Assembly (NCBI GenBank): GCA_029891385.1
Contig: CM057224.1
Span: forward strand, 28,537,005-28,601,004
Origin: Erythroxylum novogranatense
Taxonomy: Eukaryota; Streptophyta; Magnoliopsida; Malpighiales; Erythroxylaceae
Reading direction: 5' to 3'
DNA length: 64,000 nucleotides
Position numbers and translations under genes: made by a program. Position 1 is the stretch's first letter. Each line of letters starts with the position of its first letter. The notes under the pieces are model-generated. The model was given only the letters and a program-made list of their open reading frames with translations. It made no database searches and was not told the origin of the DNA. This document shows, one piece after another, positions 55,380-64,000 of this stretch.

Positions 55380-56570
55380 CTAGTAAGCTATCGTGGCTAA
55401 TCCTTCCTGCTTCCCTGAAACATGGACAGAAAACCTTTTTCCAAGATTAAGTGAATGTAATCCAGCATCCAAAGAATCTTTTTGTAACTTATATTTTTGG
55501 CAAGCATTATCCACAACTAAATCAATCATATTCACACTCAAAAGAGAATAATCCTCATGTGGATGTTTCATTGTCTCGTACATGTTGAAGCTTAACTTTT
55601 GGTCGCCAACCTCCATGGTGATCTTACCTTCCTTCTTGCTGATCATGATGCTTGCTGTCCGCAAAAAGGGTCACCCGAGAATCAAAGAAGTATCTTGCAC
55701 AACTACAGAAGACATATCAAGTACATAAAAATCAGCAGAAAATACTAAACCCTTAACCTGGACCAAGATGTCCTCAATTATACCCACTGGATGCCTAAAT
55801 GATCTATCAGCTAACTGTAGGACAACAGATGTAGGTTTCAAACTTTTCACACCTAAGGACTGATAGACATATTTAGGCATCACATTAATACCAGCCCCCA
55901 GATCTAACAAAGCTCTTCGTATAGTTACTTTCCCTAAGATGCAAGGAATGGTGAAAGATCCAGGGTCTTGACATTTCACAGGTATTTGCAGTTTGAACAT
56001 GGTTGACACATTGGAGCTCACTTGGACTCTCTCATTTGGCCTAAACTTTCTCTTATTAGTGCACAAGTCCTTCAAATATTTAGCATAGGCCGAAAATCTC
56101 TTCACTAAATCAAGCAAGGGAACATTCACTTCTACTTTTCCAAACAAATCAATGATTTCTTTTTCATGCTTGATTTCATTCATACGCTTGCTCATCAAAT
56201 ATGACTTTGGAAAAGGAAGGTCTTGAAGACTTACCTCCTTACCTTTGCCGGCTTGCTTGCTTGACTCTCCATGTTCAGCTTGATCTTTGTAACTCTCTGA
56301 AGTAGCTCCTTTATTTTTCGACACATGCTTCTTTTCTTTCAATAATGCTTCTTCCGTCACACTCTCAGATTTCTTGATCTTTTCCTTAGGTGGAGGCACT
56401 TCCTCACTCTCAATCTCCTCATCACATGCCTTTTCATCTTCGTGAGGATTAAACCTCACTTGTTTCCCACTCCGGAGGGCAATTGCATTGAGACTCTTGG
56501 GATTCATCACAGTATTTGAAGGAATAGTTCCACTGCTTTTTGCTTGATTCTCACTCATGTTGTTGGACAA
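55380..56570 (-). pseudogene. Ath-2 gag C-terminus, protease and linker
   Basis: The frame 56570-55671 (299 residues) has NAIALRSGKQVRFN, a lysine/glutamate-rich linker, KRFSAYAKYLKDLCTNKRKF and protease. The active site is ALLDLGAGINVMPKYVYQ (DLGA retained), with LQLADRSFRHPVGIIEDILV after it. The linker frame 55664-55380 follows with KEGKITMEVGDQKLSFNMYE. The junction at 55671 is a stop or frame change of one step. This is better preserved than in Ath-1, where the active-site glycine is lost. Confidence 0.92.
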
Positions 56571-58084
56571 CTGAGTGACCTATGAATTAATGTTCTCTGC
56601 CTTGGTCTCCCATTGTTCCATTCTTTTCTCCAAGGCATTGAACCTAGCAACAATTTTTGATGTTGAATAAGAGAAACAATGGCATTAAACTGGTTAGTGT
56701 TAGAATCTCTCTCTTCCTTCATTAGAGTCATCATGCTATGAAGCCACTGGTTGGTGTCTTCCTTTGGTGGGACCATTAGGGCTTGTTGTTGATTGGGGAA
56801 CTGGTTAGTGGAAGTATCAGCTCCTCCCCCTTATGGAAATCTGTTTTGAGCCCTGCTTTCTTCATTCCTCCAACTGAATCTTGGATTAGACTTCCATCCT
56901 TCATTGTATGTGTTGGAGTATGGATCCCACTTCTGGTTTGCTCTCCCTGGATACACTGCTGACACCTCTTCATATCTTCCAGGGCATACACTTGAAATGT
57001 GCATCACCGACCCACAAGTGTCACAACTAGGTGCAGTAAGGTCCATTGATGATGATGGGCGATGCACATTCAAGTTCTTCAATTCGGCAGTAATACAAAA
57101 TAACTGTGATGTTATCCTGTTCTCCAGTGAATCTACCTTTTTTTTTTCAGACTCTCCATTCTTTTGGCTTGAGCTGTTAAAGCTCCCAATTCATGCACTC
57201 CTCTGGAATCTCTCACACTATACTGTTGATGGTTCAAGGTCATCTTCTTGATCAAGTCCCAGGCTTCCAAGGCTGTAAGATCAATCAAAGAACCTCCAGA
57301 TACAACATCCAACATACCTTTCTCTTGACTCTTCAACCCATCATAGAAATATTGCACCAATTGCTCATCAGGAATTTGGTGATGGGGGCATCTAGATAAT
57401 AGGTCTTGGAAGCGGTTCCAGTAGTCATACAATGATTCATCATACTCTTGGCGAAATAATAAATTTCCTTCCTCATTGATGAGGTCCCGAAGCTGGAAAA
57501 TACTTCTCCAAAAAGGCCTTCCTCAGATTGGTCCAGCTATGATAAGCATTGGCCACATGCCTCGGAAGACTCATGTACCACTCCCGTGCTTTTCCTTCCA
57601 AAGACAAATGAAACACCTTCCATAACACTTGGTCCAAAGTAGCTCCTACTGGCTTCATACTCTGGCAGATCATCGTCAAAGCTTGTAGGTGCATGTACGG
57701 ATCCTCTCTTGCCAAGCCATGAAATTTAGGAAGGGAATTAATCAACAAACCTTTAACCTCAAAATTAACATCAAAATTAGGGCAAGCAGCAGTAAATCAA
57801 TCATAATGCACATCAGAAGTTGTTGCTTCCCTAATAGTCCTACGTCTCTTATTCTCATTGTTTTCTCCTACTCTCTCATGCTCACCATTTCCACTATTAG
57901 TTCCATTTCTAGGTTGGTGTGCAGGAAAGTCAAGATTTGGGAAAAGGTTGGGATTTTTAGCCATATTTTCTCTTTCCCGCTCAACTAATCTACTCCTCTC
58001 TTGTTCTTTCCTCTCTTTCCTAAGTCTCCGCAAGTGTCTCTCAATTTTAGGTTGGAATTGAACAAGTCTACTCCTCCTGGGCAT
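56571..58084 (-). pseudogene. Ath-2 gag
   Basis: The start at 58084 gives MPRRSRLVQF (an upstream in-frame ATG at 58096 is possible). The frame opens with a basic/acidic segment, stops at 57797, then continues in pieces: INSLPKFHGLAREDPYMHLQ and VFHLSLEGKAREWYMSLP (57748-57473), YDYWNRFQDLLSRCPHHQIP and GMLDVVSGGSL (57432-57133), a zinc knuckle CDTCGSVMHISSVC (57025-56984, CX2CX4HX4C), and DTNQWLHSMMTLMKEE near 56750. The LPKFHG and LSLEGKAREW words are Athila gag landmarks. At least four breaks. Confidence 0.9.
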
Positions 58085-58406
58085 GCTCAAAATCAATCCA
58101 CAAATAAAAGATGCAGTAATAAAATTTTCTCACAATCACACAAAGCCAAATAAAAATAAAATGTGATGAATGCGAGAATATGAGTGTATAGATGTATGTA
58201 TGAGTGTGTATGTGTGAAAAATTTGTTAAGTAAGAGAAAGATTAAAGTATGAAGTATGCTTATGCAAAGGAAAATCAAAACCTATACTATGAACAAGTAT
58301 GAAAATTAAACAATCCCAAATGCACTACAAAAATAATGATTCCGATTATCAACGACAATTGAAATTAGATGGCAATGGCTATCCTATGGTAAACCAATTT
58401 CTTGGT
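58085..58406 (-). other. Ath-2 leader between primer site and gag
   Basis: About 320 bp without a supported frame. The 61-residue frame at 58093-58278 is low-complexity. The packaging signal and dimerisation site would be expected here, but nothing specific is visible. Confidence 0.7.
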
Positions 58407-58424
58407 TCCTCGGCAACGGCACCA
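58407..58424 (-). other. Primer-binding site of Ath-2
   Basis: Minus strand TGGTGCCGTTGCCGAGGA, three bases from the LTR edge. It is close to the TGGCGCCGTTGCCGGGGA site (tRNA-Asp type) known from Athila elements, with two transitions. Confidence 0.92.
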
Positions 58425-58427
58425 TTT

Positions 58428-59610
58428 TGATCGCGACTTTGTAGATTCGACCTTAAGATCAATCCTTGGAAACCGGTCAAAAATAATAATAATTCCAAGG
58501 CTTGCAATACAAGTTGCAACCTTAGGTCGTCTCACTTAATTGGAACCAAGTGAAAAGGTCTAAGCTAGCCTAATTGTCAAAAAATTCAATCAAAGTTGAT
58601 AAAATGGGGGTTTTGGTCGTTGAAAGAACTAAAGAAATTTAACTAAATTGAAGTCAAAAGTGTAAAAAGTATATTTTTGGATTTTACGGAAATAAATGAA
58701 ATTAAAAATTTGAGTAACAAACAAATGATAATAAATCCTCTTGAAAATGAGCTTAGGCTATCATAGTTCAAAACAATTTTCGGGAAGTGAAATTCACTAA
58801 GTTTTCAAATATCCTCAAGTCCAGGATCTTAATCAATGAACTTCATTTCTCAAGACCGCATTAAATGCTCTTAAGCTCTAGAAACTAAAGGAATTCTTTA
58901 AGTCCAAGGTTTTAATCAACGAACTCCATTAACTAAAACCTTGTTAAATGCAACTTAGTGTGTGAAATGGACAAGCTAATGCAATTGGTCAATTGGTTCA
59001 AGCATAATCTCAATGATGATGGTCGGAATGCTCGTATCTCCTCCCTCCAAAACGTCTCTCCAAGATATTCGTCCCTTTGACCTAAAAATAGCAAAGTTTT
59101 TAAATGATGGATGCGGGTCGGGTCGGAACAGTGAGAGATCTTTCCAAATGAAGTCCGGGTATTAGTCTGTTCGTCGCGGCGAGATGTTTTGTAGGCGCCG
59201 CGGCGTGATCCTTCTGGATTGCTCACCGCGGCAACGAGTGGAAGTTTCATCGCGGCGTGCTCCTCTTGATCCTCGCCGGGGCGAGATGGTTTGTAGGCGC
59301 CGCGATGTGTGCTTCTTGGTTCCTCACCGCGACGTGCAACATATATTATGTCACGGCGTACAGACTTCTTCAGATTTTTTTGACTCTTCTTTTCCATACA
59401 AATCAAACAGAAATTTGGCAGTATCAATTGTCCTTAAAAAAATTGTGATGGAATTAATGTTAATTTGTGATAATTTTACTATCAAATTTCATAATTGTAA
59501 GCTCACTGTAAGGGACAAATTAAAGCACAGAGTCACAAATTAAAAATCAAAAAGTACATTAAAAACAATAAAAGTGTAGCCAATTAATAAGATAAACTTG
59601 GGCTCAATCA
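58428..59610 (-). repeat. Ath-2 5' LTR (1183 bp, internally deleted)
   Basis: Same ends as the 3' LTR. A deletion of about 395 bp lies at AATCTCAAT/GATGATGG (about 59010), and a smaller one of about 20 bp near 58811, each at short microhomologies. A CpG-dense block is at 59171-59362. Confidence 0.92.
59171..59362. repeat. CpG-dense block in the Ath-2 5' LTR
   Basis: Counterpart of 50351-50540. Differences between the two blocks are mostly C-to-T or G-to-A changes at CG sites. Confidence 0.88.
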
Positions 59611-59615
59611 AACCC
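59611..59615. repeat. Target-site duplication of Ath-2, right copy (AACCC)
   Basis: Matches 49180-49184. The sequence after it (CTCCCC) continues the Tek-2 LTR. Confidence 0.92.
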
Positions 59616-60141
59616 CTCCCCAATGAGTCACGGGTCCAACGTCCTGCGTGACATCTAGACGCGTATCCCCCTAAGGAGGGATTCCTCACCACGTACTCAA
59701 ACTCAAAACATACTTTTTTTAATCATCCGAACAAATCTTGAAAAATTCATCCTAACAATCTGCCAATAAAAATTAATCTGCTTCGGGCCCAAAATAAAAT
59801 ACAATTCCTAAGCTAGAATGAAATTCCATGTCTCTGGGTTAATAAGCATAAAAAATCACCTTAATCGGATCTCTCTAGATTAAGAAAATCCCAAAATACG
59901 AAAGCGTGTTCCCATTTTACGTCTAATTGTCTCTTTTTGATCAATCCGAGAAATTCAACTTAATCCCAACAATTCTAAATATTTGCATGAGGGGGTAGAA
60001 AATTTTTTTAGAAAATCAATGCTTCAAAAATCGAGTGAATCGGAGGCCAAACGAAAAATTTACAAGCAAAAGAGTGAGAGGAGGTTTAATTTGGAAAAAG
60101 AAAAAAAATCAGAAAATGAAAGAAAATAAAAAACACACAAA

Positions 60142-60252
60142 TGGCCTCGCCTCGCGCGCGCAGGCCGCTTGCGGTCGCGGTCGCAAGTTGCTCGTTGGGG
60201 CGAGGCCCTCGCAAGGTCAGGCGCTCGCCCTCACGAGGGTGCCAGCGAGTCC
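60142..60252. repeat. GC-rich block in the Tek-2 LTR
   Basis: GCCTCGCCTCGCGCGCGC, GGTCGCGGTCGCAAG, GGGGCGAGGCCCTCGC and GCGCTCGCCCTCACGAGGG. It stands in the same kind of place as the CGCGACGTGC blocks but uses other words. Directly followed by an (AT)16 run. Confidence 0.8.
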
Positions 60253-60258
60253 GAAATT

Positions 60259-60259
<1 letters not shown>

Positions 60260-60291
<32 letters not shown>
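60260..60291. repeat. (AT)n microsatellite
   Basis: Sixteen AT/TA repeats ending ATACATATG. The array sits directly beside the GC-rich block. Confidence 0.95.
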
Positions 60292-60296
<5 letters not shown>

Positions 60297-60344
60297 GATT
60301 TTTTTGTTTTTCTTTGGAAACCAAACATTACACCTGAAATTTTT

Positions 60345-61090
60345 GAAAATTCATAGCTCTTCATACCAAATTCCAAAACTCGCAAATTTTTTATCAATAA
60401 AAAGGTAAAAGGGAATCCTACGACTTCCCTGAAGGATTGAAAAACTAGTTTGGCCTTTTAGGGAGTTGTTTCAAAGATTCTGCTAAAATTGAAAAAGTCC
60501 TACACTATACCGGAAGTTTGAAAATTTATAACTTTTAACACAAAAGCCTAAAAATGTCACACTTTACCTCATTGGAAAGATAAAGAGATGATTTACACCC
60601 TTCATGAAGGGAGAAAAATCAACTCAGTCATTTAAAGAGGTAAAAACACTTTCAAAGTTACTGCCTGTATAAAAACCAATGGAACAGTGTAATTGACCAA
60701 ATGAAAAGTATCTGCAATCTTTCTAACCTTATAAATTTTTGCTCCTAACTCCAAAAATTGTATATTATACATCATTGGAAATATAGGAAGATGATATACA
60801 TTTTCTATGAAGGATGGAAAAACCAAACTAGGTTCTAAGGAGGTGAAAATCCCTTCCAAAGATACTGTACAATCCTAAACCTTATCAACAGTAACTGAAA
60901 TCTTTAAACCCTTATAACTTCTTCATCCTAATTCCAAATGTGACAAATTTTATATCATTGGAAATCTCTAAACAAGTTCTACAATCTTCAAGAAGACCTC
61001 CCAAAAAAATTCAAGCTCTAAGAAGGTCTAAAACCTAAGCAAAGTTTCTGCCCATTTTAGGAAACATTGGACAACACCTCCCCTATAATG
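60345..61090. repeat. Array of degenerate units of about 180 bp in the Tek-2 LTR
   Basis: Anchors TCATAGCTCT, TATAACTTTT, TATAAATTTT, TATAACTTC and TATAATGTA at 60351, 60527, 60729, 60912 and about 61084, spaced 176, 202, 183 and 172 bp. Each unit has a CATTGGAAA or similar word, then a TCATGAAGG, CCTGAAGG or TATGAAGG word, then GAAAAA and TTTCAAAG. Confidence 0.75.
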
Positions 61091-61540
61091 TAACTAGCCA
61101 AAATCTTCAATCCAACTCCATTACCTGCATAAAAACTCAATTTACACAATCCTCAAATTTCCCAAAGCACAAACCAATCCAATATCCCATAATATCTACT
61201 CCAATGGCAGCCACACACTCTTTGGATTCTACTCATTTCTTATTCTTTCTTTTTGTCAATTGTAACAATACAACCATACATTCTTAGAAAGCACATACAA
61301 GATACATTTAAACTTCAAAACCCTTATATTTACATGGAAACAAGTTAATACAAAGCTTTAGAGGGCATTTTAGCTCGATTACATCCAAAATAGCAAAAGT
61401 CGAAGTACAAACAATTCAAGTCTCCAAAATGCAATCTAAAGCTTTGTTTCCTCAAATAGAACTTCAAAGGCAAAAAGCATCGGAATAATGCCTCAATCCC
61501 GATGCAGTAGCTCGATTTCTCACTCGTCAAATGTGGAGGG

Positions 61541-61600
61541 GAAAATGGGGGGTGAGCTCGACAGCTACGTGGGTAATAACTTAATAATAGAGAATAAGCA
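61541..61600 (-). promoter_or_regulatory. Promoter-like stem-loop module in the Tek-2 LTR
   Basis: In sense: GTAGCT-GTCG-AGCTC (61568-61554), ACCCCCC. The stem differs from other families but pairs. A clear TATAAA box is not seen; TATTATTAAG (about 61590-61581) is the nearest candidate. Confidence 0.4.
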
Positions 61601-63126
61601 AAAACCATTATTCATTCATTCATTTTCAAAACAATTTCACCTTGATGAAAACTTTTCCGATTGTTCATATATTTTCAACAAATTCATCACATCAGTTTAT
61701 TTACAACCTACATATCACAAAATAACATACCATATCGCAAAATCACAAACAAAGTGGTTCGGATGGATCCGAAATGGAATGTACTACACATTCCCGCGAA
61801 GCGGTCATGTGTAGCCGTGAACTTATGAGAATCCGTGAGGAACTCCAATGCCACTAGCGGGCAAGCGGGAGAAGCCTATGGTTAGACAAGTGCATCTGAC
61901 TCTTATGGGACCATCACAAAACCAAACAAAACAAGCATTTCACATAATTCACACAATTCATAATCATTAGCCTCAGTTGGCCTTTACAAAATTCATTGTC
62001 ACATAATGGGCCAAAATGGCAAGCTTTTTCCGAAATCACAAATTCTCGTCTTTTTCACTTAACAAACCATTATACAAATTATTCCAACATGAATTCACAA
62101 TCAAAGAACATCACATACAAGTTAAAAACATCGCAAAGAGTAATTCATACAAAAATTCTAATTCATTGGAAAGCATTAATTAACAGTTATTATAAAAACG
62201 TTAAGATGCCTATAAACTCAATTATTAAGGAATCACCCACCTTAGTTCCTTTAGCGTGGAGGTTGGTCAATTGGCTCTTCCTCTAACTCCAATTGCCTCA
62301 TTTCACCTTCATTAAGCATAAAGATCCTATAAGAATAGGAGATAACAAAATTGGAATTTCTAAGGAAAGGAAAACATGAATTCGATCCTATCTCACCTTA
62401 CCCATAAAATTTCGAAGCTATTAGAACCTACACCTATCTATAAAACCATAAGAAATTTCGAAATCTCCTTACCTTAAAGCCACCCACGAAAATCTGATTT
62501 TGCCTTTAATGGAGGATTTAACCTTCCTCTAATCTTATCCTTCTTAAAGAACTTCTTAAATCTCCTTTCTCAAGCAAGAAATCAACAAAGCCCTAGCTTT
62601 TCCCTCTTCTTCTTCTTCTTCTTCAACCGAAAGTCTCCCTCTCTTTTTCTCTATAAGTTTCGTAATTCTCCTCTCTTTTGATAGTTTCGGTGAAATGCCT
62701 TAGGAAAAAATCTTTCTAACTGAATAAACCTAAACTCAAAACTACGTCGTTTTATAATTCCCTTCCTTTCCTTGATATTTTCGCAAGTCTTTTAAAAGAC
62801 TTAGGTAAATTAAGTTTCTTCCTCTAGTCTTCTCACATACGGCTACAAGCTTGGTTTCCTCCCTTCTTTTTTTCTTTTAATTGAACCTTAAAAAGACTAT
62901 GATGCCCCTCCTTATAAGCCTTAAGCCTTAAAAACATAAACAAATTTCCAAAATTACCCCTACACCATTGTATTCTTTTTAATTCTAACAATACATCACA
63001 ACTCTAATTTTAATTAAATCCCTTCAATTTATTTCCATTAATTAAGCACTAAAAACCCCAAATTCTTATAACTAAAAGGAAATTGTAAACTAAGCCTCAA
63101 AATAAATTAAACAAGCTTATTTACTA

Positions 63127-64000
63127 TGAAAAAGAAATCGGGGTCCAACATTTCTCCCCCCTTAAAAGAATTTCGTTCTCAAAATTCGTACCTGAATCAC
63201 TGAAGAGATAAGGATACTTCTCCTTCATAGCTTCCAATGGCTCCCACATGGCCTCTTCCACCGAATGGTTTCTCCACAAGACTTTTACCAACTGCATTGT
63301 CTTGTTCCTAAGAACCTTTTCTTTTGTATCCAAAATCTGCACTGAAAGCTCTTCATAACTCAAATCATCACTCAACTGAACTTCATCAGCTTGAATGACA
63401 TGAGAAGGATCAGATCGATATCTCCTCAACATAGAAACATGAAAGACATCATGAATCTGTGATAGCTCAGGAGGCAATGCTAACTTATAAGCCAACGGAC
63501 CAATCCGTTCTAGAATCTCATAAGGCCCCACATACCTCGGACTCAGCTTACCCTTCTTTCCAAATCTCAGAATCCCTTTCCAAGGAGAAGTCTTAAGAAA
63601 CACCTTCTCGCCGATCTCATACTCTATCTCTTTCCTATGAGCATCTTCATAACTTTTCATCCTGTCCTGAGCTGCTTTCAGCCTGTGCTTTATCAAGTTG
63701 ACCTTATCAACGGTCATCTGAATCAACTCTGGACCCAAAAGTTTCCTATCTCCCTCTTCATCCCAACACACCGGAGTCCTACATCTCCTCCCTTACAGAG
63801 CCTCATAAAGAGCCATCTGAATGCTCGAATGATACAAATTATTGTAAGCAAATTCGATCAATGGCAAGTGTTCATCCCATGCTCCTCTAAAATCCATCAC
63901 ACAGGCCCTGAGCATTCCCTCAAGGGTCCGAAAAGTCCTCTTAGATTGAGCATCGGTCTGAGGATGGAAAGCAGTGTTGAAACTCAACTTAGTGCCCAAA
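63127..64000 (-). pseudogene. Tek-2 pol: integrase end and chromodomain
   Basis: The frame 63999-63793 has [20 protein letters not shown], where the catalytic glutamate (SERT in relatives) is lysine, codon 63942-63940. LPLIEFAYNNLYHSSIQ follows, and a TAA (63795-63793) in place of tyrosine. The second frame (63771 on) has YEIGEKVFLKTSPWKG, GKLSPRYVGPYEILERIG, DVFHVSMLRRYRSDPSHV and a chromodomain-like end (VLWRNHSVEEAMWEPLEAMK...KYPYLF). As in Tek-1, the frame runs through the polypurine tract and stops inside the LTR. The rest of pol is right of the window. Confidence 0.93.
63151..63172 (-). other. Polypurine tract of Tek-2
   Basis: Minus strand TTTTAAGGGGGGAGAAA directly before the LTR start TGTTGGACCCC. 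Confidence 0.9.

Larger units (their letters stand above)
49185..59610 (-). mobile_element. Ath-2: Athila-type Ty3/gypsy element, complete but broken (10426 bp)
   Basis: In sense: 5' LTR (59610-58428), primer site, leader, gag, protease, RT, RNase H, integrase, 3' untranslated region, polypurine tract, 3' LTR (50789-49185). AACCC flanks it. LTR ends in sense are TGATTGAGCC and GATCA. It is the only element in the window with both ends and a full gag-pol order. Frames carry many stops, and there is no obvious env-like frame between integrase and the 3' LTR. It is close to Ath-1 over the whole shared region. Confidence 0.93.
59616..63150 (-). repeat. Tek-2 3' LTR, main part
   Basis: Ends GGGGTCCAACA at 63150 (plus strand). 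It contains a GC-rich block (60142-60252), an (AT)n run (60260-60291), at least four degenerate units of about 180 bp (60345-61090), a stem-loop module (61541-61600) and a region at 61800-61910 that matches the G-box region of other LTRs without keeping CACGTG. The short frames here (60035-62286) are not supported. Confidence 0.9.
49174..64000 (-). mobile_element. Tek-2: Tekay-type Ty3/gypsy chromovirus, 5' part outside window
   Basis: Visible in sense: integrase end and chromodomain (64000-63163), polypurine tract, then a 3' LTR split by Ath-2 (63150-59616, then 49184-49174). The LTR end TGTTGGAACCC (49174-49184, plus strand) continues exactly at 59616 once Ath-2 is removed. The LTR totals about 3546 bp. 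It is inserted in the Ath-1 3' untranslated region; the ATTTG at 49169-49173 is the predicted duplication, and its partner should lie right of the window. Confidence 0.88.

Noticed and set aside
41821..59610. One large inverted duplication of an Athila element
   Set aside because: Ath-2 has its own LTRs, primer site and AACCC duplication, and a piece of Tek-2 LTR separates it from Ath-1.
1..64000. tRNA, rRNA, microRNA or host exon signals
   Set aside because: No cloverleaf boxes, rRNA words or spliced host-like frames were seen; tRNA-like words are primer-binding sites only.

Overview
The window is from a plant nuclear genome, almost certainly a dicot, and it is retrotransposon sequence from end to end. 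I found no host gene, tRNA, rRNA, CRISPR or prokaryotic feature. It is AT-rich and holds plant-type LTR retrotransposons: three Ty3/gypsy chromoviruses of Tekay/Del type (initiator-tRNA-Met primer sites, chromodomain at the pol end), two Athila-type Ty3 elements (tRNA-Asp-like primer site, FMDD reverse transcriptase), one Ty1/copia Sirevirus with an extra 3' open reading frame, one large non-autonomous element with no coding capacity, and two solo LTRs. Such nesting is typical of pericentromeric heterochromatin. Every gag/pol copy is broken. The species cannot be named from this sequence.

Layout, using my own labels. Oldest host: Athila Ath-1 (+ strand, 41821-49173, both ends outside the window). 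Its gag was entered by Sirevirus Sire-1 (+, 34035-41820 visible). The Sire-1 gag was entered by chromovirus Tek-1 (+, 20369-34034). The 5' LTR of Tek-1 was entered by Tek-0 (-, 1-949 plus 14352-20368) and by solo LTR Solo-1 (21781-26272). The reverse transcriptase of Tek-0 was entered by LARD-T (-, 950-14351), a tandem LTR-internal-LTR-internal-LTR array. On the right, Ath-1 was entered by Solo-2 (46300-48510) and by chromovirus Tek-2 (-, 49174-64000). The Tek-2 3' LTR was in turn entered by a second Athila, Ath-2 (-, 49185-59610). Target-site duplications support LARD-T (CTCAA), Solo-1 (TTAGG), Solo-2 (TAGTT/TAGCT) and Ath-2 (AACCC); the other junctions follow from LTR ends and interrupted reading frames. 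The left part is five layers deep.

The most interesting material is inside the LTRs. First, six otherwise different LTR families share a promoter-like module: a TATA box, then a short stem-loop whose stem changes in compensating ways, then CTCACCC. Three of them also carry a G-box about 310-340 bp upstream in the sense direction. Second, CpG-dense, partly palindromic blocks built on CGCGACGTGC recur in the LTRs or 3' untranslated regions of three unrelated families. Third, a degenerate unit of about 160-200 bp is arrayed in several LTRs, and in Tek-1 it occurs in both orientations around a minisatellite. Fourth, the LARD-T copies differ repeatedly at CHG-like sites, which may reflect consensus errors at methylated positions and bears on how far the frameshifts here can be trusted.
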